A stretch of 64,000 nucleotides of DNA, taken from Bacillus sp. SB49 (GTDB lineage Bacteria > Bacillota > Bacilli > Bacillales > Halobacillaceae). Position numbers and translations under genes: made by a program. Each line of letters begins with the position of its first letter. The first letter of the stretch is position 1. The DNA lies in assembly GCF_000469135.2 (NCBI RefSeq), contig NZ_CP048117.1, positions 3,509,501 to 3,573,500 of the forward strand. Reading direction: 5' to 3'. Under the pieces are notes generated by a model. It was not told the DNA's origin. It saw only the letters and a list, made by a program, of their open reading frames with translations, and searched no databases. This document shows positions 18,282 to 26,261 of the stretch, piece after piece.

Positions 18282-19442
18282 TTAAGCTTTTTGAAGTTCC
18301 TGCTCATGTTTCTTTAATACTTCGCCCAAAAGCGCAACCGCCTGATCGATCTCCTCTTCTGAAACTGTCAGAGGCGGTAAAAGCCGAAGAACATTAGGAC
18401 CAGCAAGGACTGTCAATAATCCACTCTCCCTTAAAGCATGTACGAGCTGGATTGCTTCCGTATCCAGTGCAATCCCAAGCATCAATCCTTCGCCCCTCAC
18501 TTCCTTCACGTAATCGACAGAAGATAGCTCAGACACAAGCTTTTGCTTGAATAAGCGCCCTTTCTCTGTCACATCTTCGAGGAAGGAATCATTGAAAATT
18601 GTTTCGAGCGTCGCTTTCACTGCGGCAGAAGCCAACGGGTTCCCACCAAAAGTCGAACCATGGACACCAGCTGTGAATGTTTCCACGAGCTCTGCCTTTC
18701 CAAGCATGGCTCCTACAGGAAAACCACTGCCGAGACCTTTTGCAGAAGTAACGATATCGGGATTCAGATCATAATGCTGATACGCGAACGGTCGACCTGT
18801 CCTGCCGATTCCCGTCTGCACTTCATCAATGATCAGCAAAGCACCGAGCTCGTCACACTTCGCTTCGACAGCTTTCAGGAACTCCTTCGTACCCGGGACG
18901 ACGCCGCCTTCCCCTTGGATGACTTCGACCATGATCGCAGCAACATGGCCGTCATGAACCTCTTCAATAGCCTCCACATCATTGTATGGATAGTAGTTAA
19001 AGGTAGGCAGCAAGGAACCAAACCCGTCGTGGATTTTCGCCTGCCCCGTTGCACTCATCGTTGCAAATGTCCTTCCGTGGAAGGACTGCTTAAATGTAAT
19101 GATCTTTTCTCTTCCAGTGTGTTTACGTGCCAACTTAATGGCCGCTTCATTCGCTTCTGCTCCACTATTACAAAAGAAGACATGATCCAGATCGGTCTTT
19201 GAAACTAAAAGCTCCGCTGCCCGCTCCTGCACAGGGATCTGATAAAGGTTTGAGACATGCCAAACCTGCTCCATTTGTTCTTTCACTGCAGCTTCCACTT
19301 TGTCCGGCCGGTGACCAAGATTACATACGGCGATTCCGGAAACGAAATCGAGGTATTCCTTCCCTTGATCATCCATTACTTTCGTTCCCTTTCCGGAGAC
19401 GATCGTCAACGGAAACCGATTGTAGGTAGGAAATAAGCTCAT
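18282..19442 (-). CDS. argD: Acetylornithine aminotransferase
   Basis: 386 aa class III PLP enzyme, transferring the amino group from glutamate to N-acetylglutamate semialdehyde. Features: [17 protein letters not shown] (cofactor phosphate), [11 protein letters not shown], and the PLP lysine in [14 protein letters not shown]. The start codon overlaps the argB stop (ATGA) and has AAAGGAG upstream. It is followed by a probable terminator before carA. Confidence 0.95.
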   Translation of the reverse strand: MSLFPTYNRFPLTIVSGKGTKVMDDQGKEYLDFVSGIAVCNLGHRPDKVEAAVKEQMEQVWHVSNLYQIPVQERAAELLVSKTDLDHVFFCNSGAEANEAAIKLARKHTGREKIITFKQSFHGRTFATMSATGQAKIHDGFGSLLPTFNYYPYNDVEAIEEVHDGHVAAIMVEVIQGEGGVVPGTKEFLKAVEAKCDELGALLIIDEVQTGIGRTGRPFAYQHYDLNPDIVTSAKGLGSGFPVGAMLGKAELVETFTAGVHGSTFGGNPLASAAVKATLETIFNDSFLEDVTEKGRLFKQKLVSELSSVDYVKEVRGEGLMLGIALDTEAIQLVHALRESGLLTVLAGPNVLRLLPPLTVSEEEIDQAVALLGEVLKKHEQELQKA

Positions 19443-20248
19443 TTGACTTTCTCCTTTCGTTTCTCTGAAATCGACGTCCCTTTTATCGTTCCATGTTCCA
19501 TCAGTGCTGTCTCTCCACTAACGATCAAAACCTCTTCCAAATCGTCGGACAGTGCTTCGACAGCGGATTTCACTTTAGGAATCATACCACCATAAATGGA
19601 ACCGTCTTCGATCATACTTTCTATCTCTTCCGGCGTCGTTGCGTCCAATAGAGAGCCATTAATAAGAATACCGGGAACATCCGTCACATACAGCAGCTTC
19701 TTCGCTCCGACTGCACGTGCAATTGCTCCTGCCGCCATGTCAGCATTGACATTTACCGTCACTCCATCCGATGTTTTACCGAACGGGGCTACAACAGGAA
19801 GATACCCTCCTTCGAGAATATGGTTCAGCACTCCTGGTTCTACTGCTTCTACCTCACCAACGTAGCCAAGGTTTTTTTCATCTACGAAGCTGCAGGTTAA
19901 TAAATCCGCTTCTGATCCTTTGACTCCGATTGCAGATATACCCTGTGCGGCTAAGCTTCCTGTAATCTGTGCACTCACCTGACCACCCAGCACCATCTCG
20001 ACGACAGCCATCGTCGGAGCGGTCGTTTTACGCAGACCATTGTAGAATTCACCTTCTATTTTCAACTGTTCCAACATTCTGTTGATAGCCGGGCCGCCGC
20101 CGTGGACGATAATGCAGTGATAGTGTGCTAGCACTGACCGGAAGCTTTGATAGAATTCGTCCGTAAGCTGGTCTGTCATACTGCCGCCAAGCTTGACGAC
20201 AATCACCGGTTTATGTTCTGTAGCTTGCATTGATTTTGATGTAGTCAT
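19439..20248 (-). CDS. argB: Acetylglutamate kinase
   Basis: 269 aa amino-acid kinase family member. It phosphorylates N-acetylglutamate, the second step of ornithine synthesis. Visible: VVKLGGSM (phosphate loop), [13 protein letters not shown], the [12 protein letters not shown] segment and the C-terminal [14 protein letters not shown]. The ATG at 20248 overlaps the end of argJ by 38 nt and has GGGGGTG 11 nt upstream; an in-frame ATG at 20230 has no ribosome site. It is the short, non-regulated length expected in an ArgJ-type cyclic pathway. Confidence 0.93.
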   Translation of the reverse strand: MTTSKSMQATEHKPVIVVKLGGSMTDQLTDEFYQSFRSVLAHYHCIIVHGGGPAINRMLEQLKIEGEFYNGLRKTTAPTMAVVEMVLGGQVSAQITGSLAAQGISAIGVKGSEADLLTCSFVDEKNLGYVGEVEAVEPGVLNHILEGGYLPVVAPFGKTSDGVTVNVNADMAAGAIARAVGAKKLLYVTDVPGILINGSLLDATTPEEIESMIEDGSIYGGMIPKVKSAVEALSDDLEEVLIVSGETALMEHGTIKGTSISEKRKEKVK

Positions 20249-21437
20249 AAGTCAAGTCACACCCCCAAGCTGTGCCGGTACCTTCCCCTACGCCAAGCTT
20301 GATGCCGATTGTCACCTTTTCATTCTCCAGGTCTTCTGCTGCTTTCTCTTCAGAGAAGGCACATGCCGTACCTTTACTGAATACGAGTTGGTCTTCCATA
20401 TGAATATCGCATTCATTCGGATCAAGCGTTGCTTCACTGTGACCAATTGCACTTACAATACGTCCCCAGTTGGCATCCCTACCGTAAACAGCCGTTTTGA
20501 CAAGACTGGAACCGACGACTTTCTTGGCGATAATTCGAGCTTCATGGTCGGATTTAGCACCGGTAACATTTACTTCAATCAGCTTCGTGGCACCCTCTCC
20601 GTCCCGGGCGATCTGCTTAGCCAAGTCTTCACAGACGAGCTGAAGGGCTGCTTGAAATGCTTCCCAGTCCGGATGATCTGTATTTAACGGTTCGTGGCCT
20701 GCCTTTCCGTTTGCAAGCGCAAGCACCATGTCATTCGTAGACGTCTCGCCGTCTACGGTGATCTGGTTGAATGACTTATCAATCGTATGGCTCAGGGCAG
20801 CCTGCATATCGGCCGTATCAATGACAGCGTCTGTTGTTATGAAGCCCAGCATAGTAGCCATATTCGGATGGATCATACCGGAACCTTTTGCTGCACCGGC
20901 GATCGTGACTGTGACTCCGTCGATCTGCACTTGATAACATGTATGCTTTTGACATGTATCTGTAGTGAGGATAGCCTCCTGGAAATCCCCGCTGCCTTGC
21001 TCGCTGAGTTCTACAGTCCGGCTACCTTCCGCAATCTTATCCATCGGAAGCTGTTCCCCGATGACACCCGTAGAAGCGACCGCCACGTATTCATTAGGGA
21101 TCTCGAATCTAGAAGCGATGAGGTCACGCATCTCGTAGGCGTTGGCCATACCCTCTTCTCCAGTACAAGCGTTGGCAATAGCACTGTTGATTGCAATGGC
21201 TTGAATCTTTCCGCCCTTAGCGATACTCTCCTGTGTGACCTTCAGAGGTGGAGCCTGAAAGTGACTCTGCGTATAAACAGCCGCGATGGAGGCTGGAGTC
21301 TCACTCATCAGCAAACCGAAATCCTTCCTGCGATATCGGAGGCCGCAATGCACCCCTCCCGCTGTAAAGCCTTTCGGCGTCACGATTGACCCTTTTTCTA
21401 GTTTTTCAATTTGATGTACGTTCTTCGCTTCTATCAA
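20211..21437 (-). CDS. argJ: Bifunctional ornithine acetyltransferase/N-acetylglutamate synthase
   Basis: 408 aa Ntn-type enzyme that recycles the acetyl group from N-acetylornithine to glutamate. The self-cleavage site is visible as MATMLGF (Ala-Thr junction, the Thr becoming the nucleophile) preceded by AKGSGMIHPN. The C-terminal GRDANWGRIVSAIG and NECDIHMED are family hallmarks. It is the second gene of the operon, 17 bp after argC. Confidence 0.95.
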   Translation of the reverse strand: MIEAKNVHQIEKLEKGSIVTPKGFTAGGVHCGLRYRRKDFGLLMSETPASIAAVYTQSHFQAPPLKVTQESIAKGGKIQAIAINSAIANACTGEEGMANAYEMRDLIASRFEIPNEYVAVASTGVIGEQLPMDKIAEGSRTVELSEQGSGDFQEAILTTDTCQKHTCYQVQIDGVTVTIAGAAKGSGMIHPNMATMLGFITTDAVIDTADMQAALSHTIDKSFNQITVDGETSTNDMVLALANGKAGHEPLNTDHPDWEAFQAALQLVCEDLAKQIARDGEGATKLIEVNVTGAKSDHEARIIAKKVVGSSLVKTAVYGRDANWGRIVSAIGHSEATLDPNECDIHMEDQLVFSKGTACAFSEEKAAEDLENEKVTIGIKLGVGEGTGTAWGCDLTYDYIKINASYRT

Positions 21438-21454
21438 CGTTTCTCCTCCTCTTC

Positions 21455-22492
21455 TTAAGGATAGACAGGAAATTCTGGTAATCCTGCACTTTCGTCCTTA
21501 TTGAATATTAGATTCATATTTTGTACCGCCTGACTTGCTGCGCCTTTCATCAAATTATCGATGACGCTGACGATGGTTACCCGCTTCGTCCTCGGATCGA
21601 TCGTCATACCGATATCACAATAATTCGTTCCGTACACGTCCTTCGTACAAGGGAACGTACCATCTTCCCTGACACGCACGAACGGCTCCTGTGCGTAATA
21701 GGAACGGTAGATGGAGCGCAGTTGTTCTTCCGTAACCTCTTGTTTGAGAGTCATATAGATCGTCGACATAATCCCCTTCGTCATTGGAACGAGATGTGTA
21801 GAGAACGTAACAGGCTCCGTATCTTCTTCCCACTCAGCAAGCTGCTGTTCAATTTCGGGAATGTGTTGGTGCTGATTCACTTTATATATTTGAAAGTTTT
21901 CCTGTGCATGTGCAAAATGAGCAACAGGGTTCGGGTTCTTCCCTGCCCCTGATACGCCGGACTTCGCATCAATAATGATGGAAGAAGGAACGGCAAGGCC
22001 TTCTTTGACCAGCGGCCCAAGACCAAGAAGTGTGGCTGTCGGATAACATCCAGGGTTTGCGATGACATCCGCCCCGCGAATCGCCTCTTTATTCCATTCC
22101 GGCAGGCCATAGACAGCGGTTTGCAGCACGTTTGAGGCAGCAGGTTCTTTTTTATACCACCGGGAGTAGCTTTCCGCATCCTTCAGCCGCAGGTCTCCCG
22201 ATAAATCGATAATTTTCGCACGGCTGCCGGCAAGCTGGGGAGTGAGTTTACTGGAAACCCCGGCGGGCGTCGCTAAAAAGATGACATCCTGTTCTTGCTT
22301 CATCTTCTCCGGCTCGACATCTTTCAATTCGTGCTTCGTACCACTGTTCATTTGTGGATATATATCTTCAAAATACTCCCCTGCCTGTGAGGAGGAATAC
22401 AATGTGATTGTTTGTATATTTGGATGAGCCTGTAAAATCCGGAACAGCTCGATGCCGCCGTATCCTGTAGCTCCGACAATTCCTGCTTTCAA
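21455..22492 (-). CDS. argC: N-acetyl-gamma-glutamyl-phosphate reductase
   Basis: 345 aa. The NADP-binding GATGYGGIEL is at the N terminus, the catalytic cysteine in NPGCYPTAT, and a histidine in HTHVPEI-like HQHIPEIEQQL. First gene of argCJBD-carAB-argF. The start is TTG (22492-22490), with GAGGTGG 7 nt upstream; no ATG with a ribosome site fits better. Two ARG-box-like repeats and a sigma-A promoter lie directly upstream, so arginine repression through AhrC/ArgR is expected. Confidence 0.94.
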   Translation of the reverse strand: MKAGIVGATGYGGIELFRILQAHPNIQTITLYSSSQAGEYFEDIYPQMNSGTKHELKDVEPEKMKQEQDVIFLATPAGVSSKLTPQLAGSRAKIIDLSGDLRLKDAESYSRWYKKEPAASNVLQTAVYGLPEWNKEAIRGADVIANPGCYPTATLLGLGPLVKEGLAVPSSIIIDAKSGVSGAGKNPNPVAHFAHAQENFQIYKVNQHQHIPEIEQQLAEWEEDTEPVTFSTHLVPMTKGIMSTIYMTLKQEVTEEQLRSIYRSYYAQEPFVRVREDGTFPCTKDVYGTNYCDIGMTIDPRTKRVTIVSVIDNLMKGAASQAVQNMNLIFNKDESAGLPEFPVYP

Positions 22493-22506
22493 ACTAAAAC
22501 CACCTC

Positions 22507-22544
22507 TATGTATATTTATAATTTCCTCTGTATATTTACAATAT
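22507..22544 (-). promoter_or_regulatory. Paired ARG-box-like operator upstream of argC
   Basis: TGTATATTTATA (22509-22520) and TGTATATTTACA (22529-22540) repeat with a 20-bp period, each preceded by CCTC. Extended to 18 bp they resemble ARG boxes with weaker outer halves. The distal copy overlaps the predicted transcription start. Confidence 0.6.
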
Positions 22545-22571
22545 TATTAACCCTTAGCCCTAATATGTCAA
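22544..22571 (-). promoter_or_regulatory. Sigma-A promoter of the arginine operon
   Basis: Minus-strand TTGACA (22571-22566), 16-bp spacer, TAATAA (22549-22544; TAATAT is a 19-bp alternative). The predicted start lies within the ARG-box region. Confidence 0.65.
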
Positions 22572-22637
22572 TAGCCAGATGAGACTAATTGATTTTTTTA
22601 CATATTAATATTTTCCCAGATTCGCTGAACCCTTGTT

Positions 22638-22770
22638 TTATCAACATTATCCCCAATCGCATCCTTAGGAAAGGATGGGTGGATTTATACACATGTGGAT
22701 AACCCGAAAAGACTGTGCCACCTCTTTGATTTCCATTCACATATACACAATTTTATACACATTATCAACA
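22638..22770. repeat. Cluster of DnaA-box-like 9-mers in the 328-bp gap 22493-22820
   Basis: Compared with TTATCCACA: 22638-22646 TTATCAACA and 22647-22655 TTATCCCCA abut; 22685-22693 TTATACACA abuts 22694-22702 TGTGGATAA (perfect, opposite strand); 22753-22761 TTATACACA abuts 22762-22770 TTATCAACA; 22741-22749 ATATACACA is weaker. Seven 9-mers in 133 bp, three pairs head to tail or tail to tail without spacing. No gene is seen in this stretch. Confidence 0.65.
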
Positions 22771-22773
22771 GAA

Positions 22774-22813
22774 CCAAAAAACGCACATGAAAGAGTTGTC
22801 ACCTTTCATGTGC
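22774..22813 (-). terminator. Terminator of the N-monooxygenase gene
   Basis: Perfect 11-bp stem GCACATGAAAG/CTTTCATGTGC with a 9-nt loop, followed on the minus strand by GTTTTTTGG. Confidence 0.85.
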
Positions 22814-22820
22814 TTCACAT

Positions 22821-24131
22821 TTATTGAACAGAAAAGGATTGAAAAATGTTCTTCTCACTGAGCGGAAAGACTTCGCGGCCGGTCAGCTGATTAATAATTA
22901 ACTTATTGCGGTAAATGGACAGCCCCAAGTTTGTCGAACCGACACCATGCGTATGGGAAATACCGCTGTGGACGAATATTTCATTCGGCGTGTCTGCATT
23001 TTTCTTCAATCTGTAATCTTCTGTCACTTCATAACGGCCTTGATCATCCCAGACAAGGAAGTCCTCCATGTAATGAACGAAATCCGGAACGTAAGGCTTA
23101 TACCCGGTCGCGGCGATAATGACATCTGTTTCGTGCGTGTACTTCTTCCCTTTTTGATATTGGTAGCAGTCTAGTTCATAGCCGCCGTCTGCTTTTGCAT
23201 GGACATCCCGGACTTCGGTAAGTACCTGAAGGCCGACTGGAATCTCTTCTCCACCAACGGAGTATTCGTAAAGCAAATTATAGATATCATTCACTGTATG
23301 ATTACTGATCCCCTTGTAGTATAACCCCTGCGTAGCAAAAATTTCATCTTTCTGCTCCTGGGGAAGGCTGTAAAAGTAGTTTACATAGTCCGGAGAAAAG
23401 TGTTCCAGACTCAATTTCGACTCTTCCATGGAAGAGAAGCCGGGCGATCTCGTAATCCAGTCCAGCTGGAAGCCGTACCGGCGCTGTTCCTGCAGGAGAT
23501 CGCGGAACGTTTCGGCAGCACTCTGTCCGGATCCGACCACTGTGATCGATTTCTTATTCAGGCATGCATCTTTGTTTATAAGGAAGTCTGCCGTATGAAA
23601 AACATCCGTTTCCGGTAGTCCTTGGAAAGATTGCGGCATGGATGGAACGCTGCCTGTTCCCATAACGAGATTCCTGGTTCGATACAGCGCAGAATTACCT
23701 GTTTCGATATCGAGAACATCGACTTCGAAGGTGTCCCCGTTATCTTTGACATGACGGATCCCCGTGACGCGCTTACCAAACCGGCAGGATGACAACTGAT
23801 CGGCGACCCATCGGCAGTAATCATTATATTCTCTGCGCGGTATGTCCAGACGCTGCAGGAAATAGAACTGATACATCCGATCGTGCTTGCTGATATAGTT
23901 CAGGAAGCTGTACGGGTTCGTCGGGTCGGCCATTGTAACCAGATCCGCAAGAAACGGAACCTGCATCTTCGTTCCCTCGATCAACATACCAGGATGCCAT
24001 TCGAAGGCAGATTTCTGTTCAAAGAATAATGCATCCACTTCCTCTATATCATCCAAAAGAGCGGCAAGGCTCAAGTTGAAAGGTCCTGTTCCGATTCCGA
24101 TCAAATCATATATAGGTTCTTGTTGTTCCAT
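22821..24131 (-). CDS. L-lysine/L-ornithine N-hydroxylase family flavoprotein
   Basis: 436 aa from the ATG at 24131, which has AAAAGGGGT 8 nt upstream; an ATG 12 codons earlier lacks a ribosome site. FAD-binding GIGTGPFNLSLAALL at the N terminus, NADPH-binding VVGSGQSAAETF in the middle, and the C-terminal ATGYKPYVPDF are hallmarks of SidA/IucD/PvdA-type N-hydroxylases. These make hydroxamates for siderophores. No siderophore synthetase, exporter or receptor lies nearby, so it is an orphan here and its product is open. Confidence 0.87.
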   Translation of the reverse strand: MEQQEPIYDLIGIGTGPFNLSLAALLDDIEEVDALFFEQKSAFEWHPGMLIEGTKMQVPFLADLVTMADPTNPYSFLNYISKHDRMYQFYFLQRLDIPRREYNDYCRWVADQLSSCRFGKRVTGIRHVKDNGDTFEVDVLDIETGNSALYRTRNLVMGTGSVPSMPQSFQGLPETDVFHTADFLINKDACLNKKSITVVGSGQSAAETFRDLLQEQRRYGFQLDWITRSPGFSSMEESKLSLEHFSPDYVNYFYSLPQEQKDEIFATQGLYYKGISNHTVNDIYNLLYEYSVGGEEIPVGLQVLTEVRDVHAKADGGYELDCYQYQKGKKYTHETDVIIAATGYKPYVPDFVHYMEDFLVWDDQGRYEVTEDYRLKKNADTPNEIFVHSGISHTHGVGSTNLGLSIYRNKLIINQLTGREVFPLSEKNIFQSFSVQ

Positions 24132-24244
24132 AGTCACTACCCCTTTTTTATCTGAAAATACCTTCATTTCAGAAATCGATGTATTGCTTCTATGTTATCA
24201 TAACCATAAACAAACGATAACTGATGATTAAAGGGGAAAAGAAT

Positions 24245-24703
24245 ATGGACATAGAATTGCTGCCTGTGGATAACCGAGAAGAATATAAGCCGTTTCTCTT
24301 ACTGGCAGATGAAGAAGTGGATATGGTGGACGCTTATCTTCATGAAGGAGAGCTGACAGCCATCCGATTGGACTCCGCTGTAGTCGGTGTATGCCTGTTC
24401 GTTTTTCCAGATGAAGAATCGGTCGAAATTAAAAATATCGCCATATCAGAAGCTTACAGAGGAAAAGGTATTGGAAAACACGTGATTACAAAAGCCGCTC
24501 AACAATATAAGGAAAAAGGGTACACAAGTATGATTGTGGGCACATCAAACTCCAGCATCGAGAACTTGTCCTTTTATCAAAAGGCGGGCTTCCGTTTCGA
24601 TCATATCCTTCCCGATTACTTCCTTCGTTACCCTCAGCCGTTTTATGAGAACGGCATCCGCGGCATCGATATGGTGGTATTCCGAAAATCGCTGCTTGAT
24701 TAA
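24245..24703 (+). CDS. GNAT family N-acetyltransferase
   Basis: 152 aa from the ATG at 24245 (AAAGGGGA upstream; 7 upstream codons lack a site). The acetyl-CoA binding motif A reads IAISEAYRGKGIGKHVI (about 78-95), followed by GTSNSSIENLSFYQKAGFRF, typical of motif B. Substrate unknown. Transcribed divergently from the N-hydroxylase gene with a 113-bp shared promoter region; a functional link is possible because some hydroxamate siderophores require acyl transfer, but that is inference. Confidence 0.82.
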   Translation: MDIELLPVDNREEYKPFLLLADEEVDMVDAYLHEGELTAIRLDSAVVGVCLFVFPDEESVEIKNIAISEAYRGKGIGKHVITKAAQQYKEKGYTSMIVGTSNSSIENLSFYQKAGFRFDHILPDYFLRYPQPFYENGIRGIDMVVFRKSLLD

Positions 24704-24711
24704 AATAACAA

Positions 24712-24745
24712 TAAAAACGCTCCTGCTCATTAAGAGAGGAGCGTT
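24712..24745. terminator. Terminator between GNAT and cupredoxin genes
   Basis: AACGCTCCT/AGGAGCGTT stem with a 12-nt loop; minus-strand T-tract GTTTTTATT makes it the cupredoxin terminator, and it may also stop the GNAT transcript. Confidence 0.75.
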
Positions 24746-24757
24746 CGTCTTGTCCAA

Positions 24758-25213
24758 TTAATCCACAACAATATAAGCGATCATCGGACCGCTGGCTGCC
24801 TTGTCTGCATGTGTCGTGCAGATCAAACGATACACGCCTTCTTTCTTGAACTTTAAATCGACGACTGTTTCCTTCCCTTTCTCTACAACCCCTTTAATAT
24901 CCGTACCTTCTATATAGAATGGATGTTCCTCCCCATTCACCCCGTACATACTCAATTGGAAGGGTTCATCCTTCTCGACGACAATTGTGCCGGGATCCCA
25001 ACGGTAAGCCTCCACCTCTCTGCCGTCTGCGGTCGTCGTTTTAAATTCACCGGTAACTAATTGAATGACCCTGGGTTCTTCATTGGTCGGTGCAGTGGAA
25101 GTAGCTACGGCTCCTTTCCAGAAATAGCTCCCCAAAAAATATGCAGCGAAGGCAATGACAACAGCACCCGCAATCCAGCCGATCTTCCGTGCATTTACGA
25201 TCCACGCATTCAT
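24758..25213 (-). CDS. Membrane-anchored cupredoxin-domain protein
   Basis: 151 aa from the ATG at 25213, which has GAGAGGGGG upstream. One N-terminal membrane segment (about 10-30) tethers a cupredoxin fold outside the membrane. Probable type 1 copper ligands are H in EEHPFYIEG and C, H and M in CTTHADKAASGPM near the C terminus. It could carry electrons or bind copper at the cell surface. It is separated from the upstream haloperoxidase-family gene by a terminator, so the two may not share a transcript. Confidence 0.8.
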   Translation of the reverse strand: MNAWIVNARKIGWIAGAVVIAFAAYFLGSYFWKGAVATSTAPTNEEPRVIQLVTGEFKTTTADGREVEAYRWDPGTIVVEKDEPFQLSMYGVNGEEHPFYIEGTDIKGVVEKGKETVVDLKFKKEGVYRLICTTHADKAASGPMIAYIVVD

Positions 25214-25280
25214 CCACATCCCCCTCTCCCTCTTGATAGTACATATATATGCAAGAATGTGGATAACTTGTCCAGATAAC

Positions 25281-25306
25281 AAAAAAAGAACTGCCAAAGG
25301 CAGCTC
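25281..25306 (-). terminator. Terminator of the haloperoxidase-family gene
   Basis: Minus-strand GAGCTGCC-TTT-GGCAGTTC hairpin (one G-T pair) followed by seven T residues. Confidence 0.85.
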
Positions 25307-26200
25307 CTACATAAATAATTTCGGATCGATCCACTCCGTGTAGCCGGACGAAGATTCATCGTCCCCATTCATCAAAAGCGAGTCACAGGATTGGGAGTAT
25401 TCAAAAGGAATAGCCTGCACATAATCGTGCGGGAGAAGATCTGCATCCTTATATTCCGTAAACGGCCGATCGAGGGGACGCCCATTTACTCTGTCCTTCT
25501 TCAACTCATCGACAACGATCCGACCAATTTGTCTGCCCAACCGGAGCCCCTGGTCATTGTCTGCCTGATAATGTACACCCGCATAAAGGCGTGAGCGTGC
25601 ATCTTCTTCAGCAACCTGATTAAGCTTCCTTCTTTCAGCAGGGAAAAAATAGCCGAGAATTATCTCTGCCGCTCCGGAAACAGTAGCGTGACCGGATGGA
25701 TACGACGGATGCTTCGGCGTACAGACGACCGTAGCTAAATGGCGGTCCAACTGGTTCGGCCGGGGTACGAGCCATTTATATTTCAGAGACCAGCACACCA
25801 CGAAGGCATCATTCATGCCGCTGAACAAAGCTCCAAGGATTCTTGCTGCCCGAGGGGCTTCCACTCCATACGTATCAATGAGTCGATCAATGATCGGAAT
25901 CCACTGTTTGGAAGGCGGACCAGCTCCCCAGTACTTGGCAATGGTAATTTGTTCTTGCGTCAAGTTTGCAAGGGTTTCTTTAACGGTTTCTAATTCCTCA
26001 TACCAATCGATCGTATCCGGATCTTTAATGGCAAGACGAATGGGACGCCCATCCATTTTCTTAAAACCGTGCCTTCGACTATGCTGAATGAAATATGTTT
26101 TCCACTCGCCTGCTTCAAACTCCACTCCCCGTTCTACAACAGGCGGCACCTTCGTCCCTGCATAAGGTATTTCGGTCCAGCTCGGATAGTGACGAGACAT
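25307..26200 (-). CDS. Vanadium-dependent haloperoxidase/PAP2 family protein
   Basis: 297 aa. The vanadate/phosphate-binding residues of the family are all readable: K140 and R147-P148 in KYKWLVPRP, S169-G170-H171 in PSYPSGHAT, and R204 and H210 in SRLYAGVHYQADND. This is the K-x6-RP, PSGH, SRx5HxxxD pattern shared by vanadium haloperoxidases and class A acid phosphatases; the long helical N-terminal half favours the haloperoxidase branch. No signal peptide is visible, so it should be cytoplasmic. Ribosome site AAAGGAGGGG. Halogenating activity cannot be decided from sequence. Confidence 0.82.
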   Translation of the reverse strand: MSRHYPSWTEIPYAGTKVPPVVERGVEFEAGEWKTYFIQHSRRHGFKKMDGRPIRLAIKDPDTIDWYEELETVKETLANLTQEQITIAKYWGAGPPSKQWIPIIDRLIDTYGVEAPRAARILGALFSGMNDAFVVCWSLKYKWLVPRPNQLDRHLATVVCTPKHPSYPSGHATVSGAAEIILGYFFPAERRKLNQVAEEDARSRLYAGVHYQADNDQGLRLGRQIGRIVVDELKKDRVNGRPLDRPFTEYKDADLLPHDYVQAIPFEYSQSCDSLLMNGDDESSSGYTEWIDPKLFM

Positions 26201-26261
26201 GGCATTCCCCTCCTTTTATCCTTACCATATGTAGAGACAATAGGAGTGTTCCATTAATATG

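Noticed and set aside
24192-24207. GTTATCATAAC dyad between the N-hydroxylase and GNAT genes as a Fur box
   Set aside because: It does not fit the 7-1-7 TGATAATNATTATCA pattern beyond a few bases, so iron regulation is not supported by sequence.
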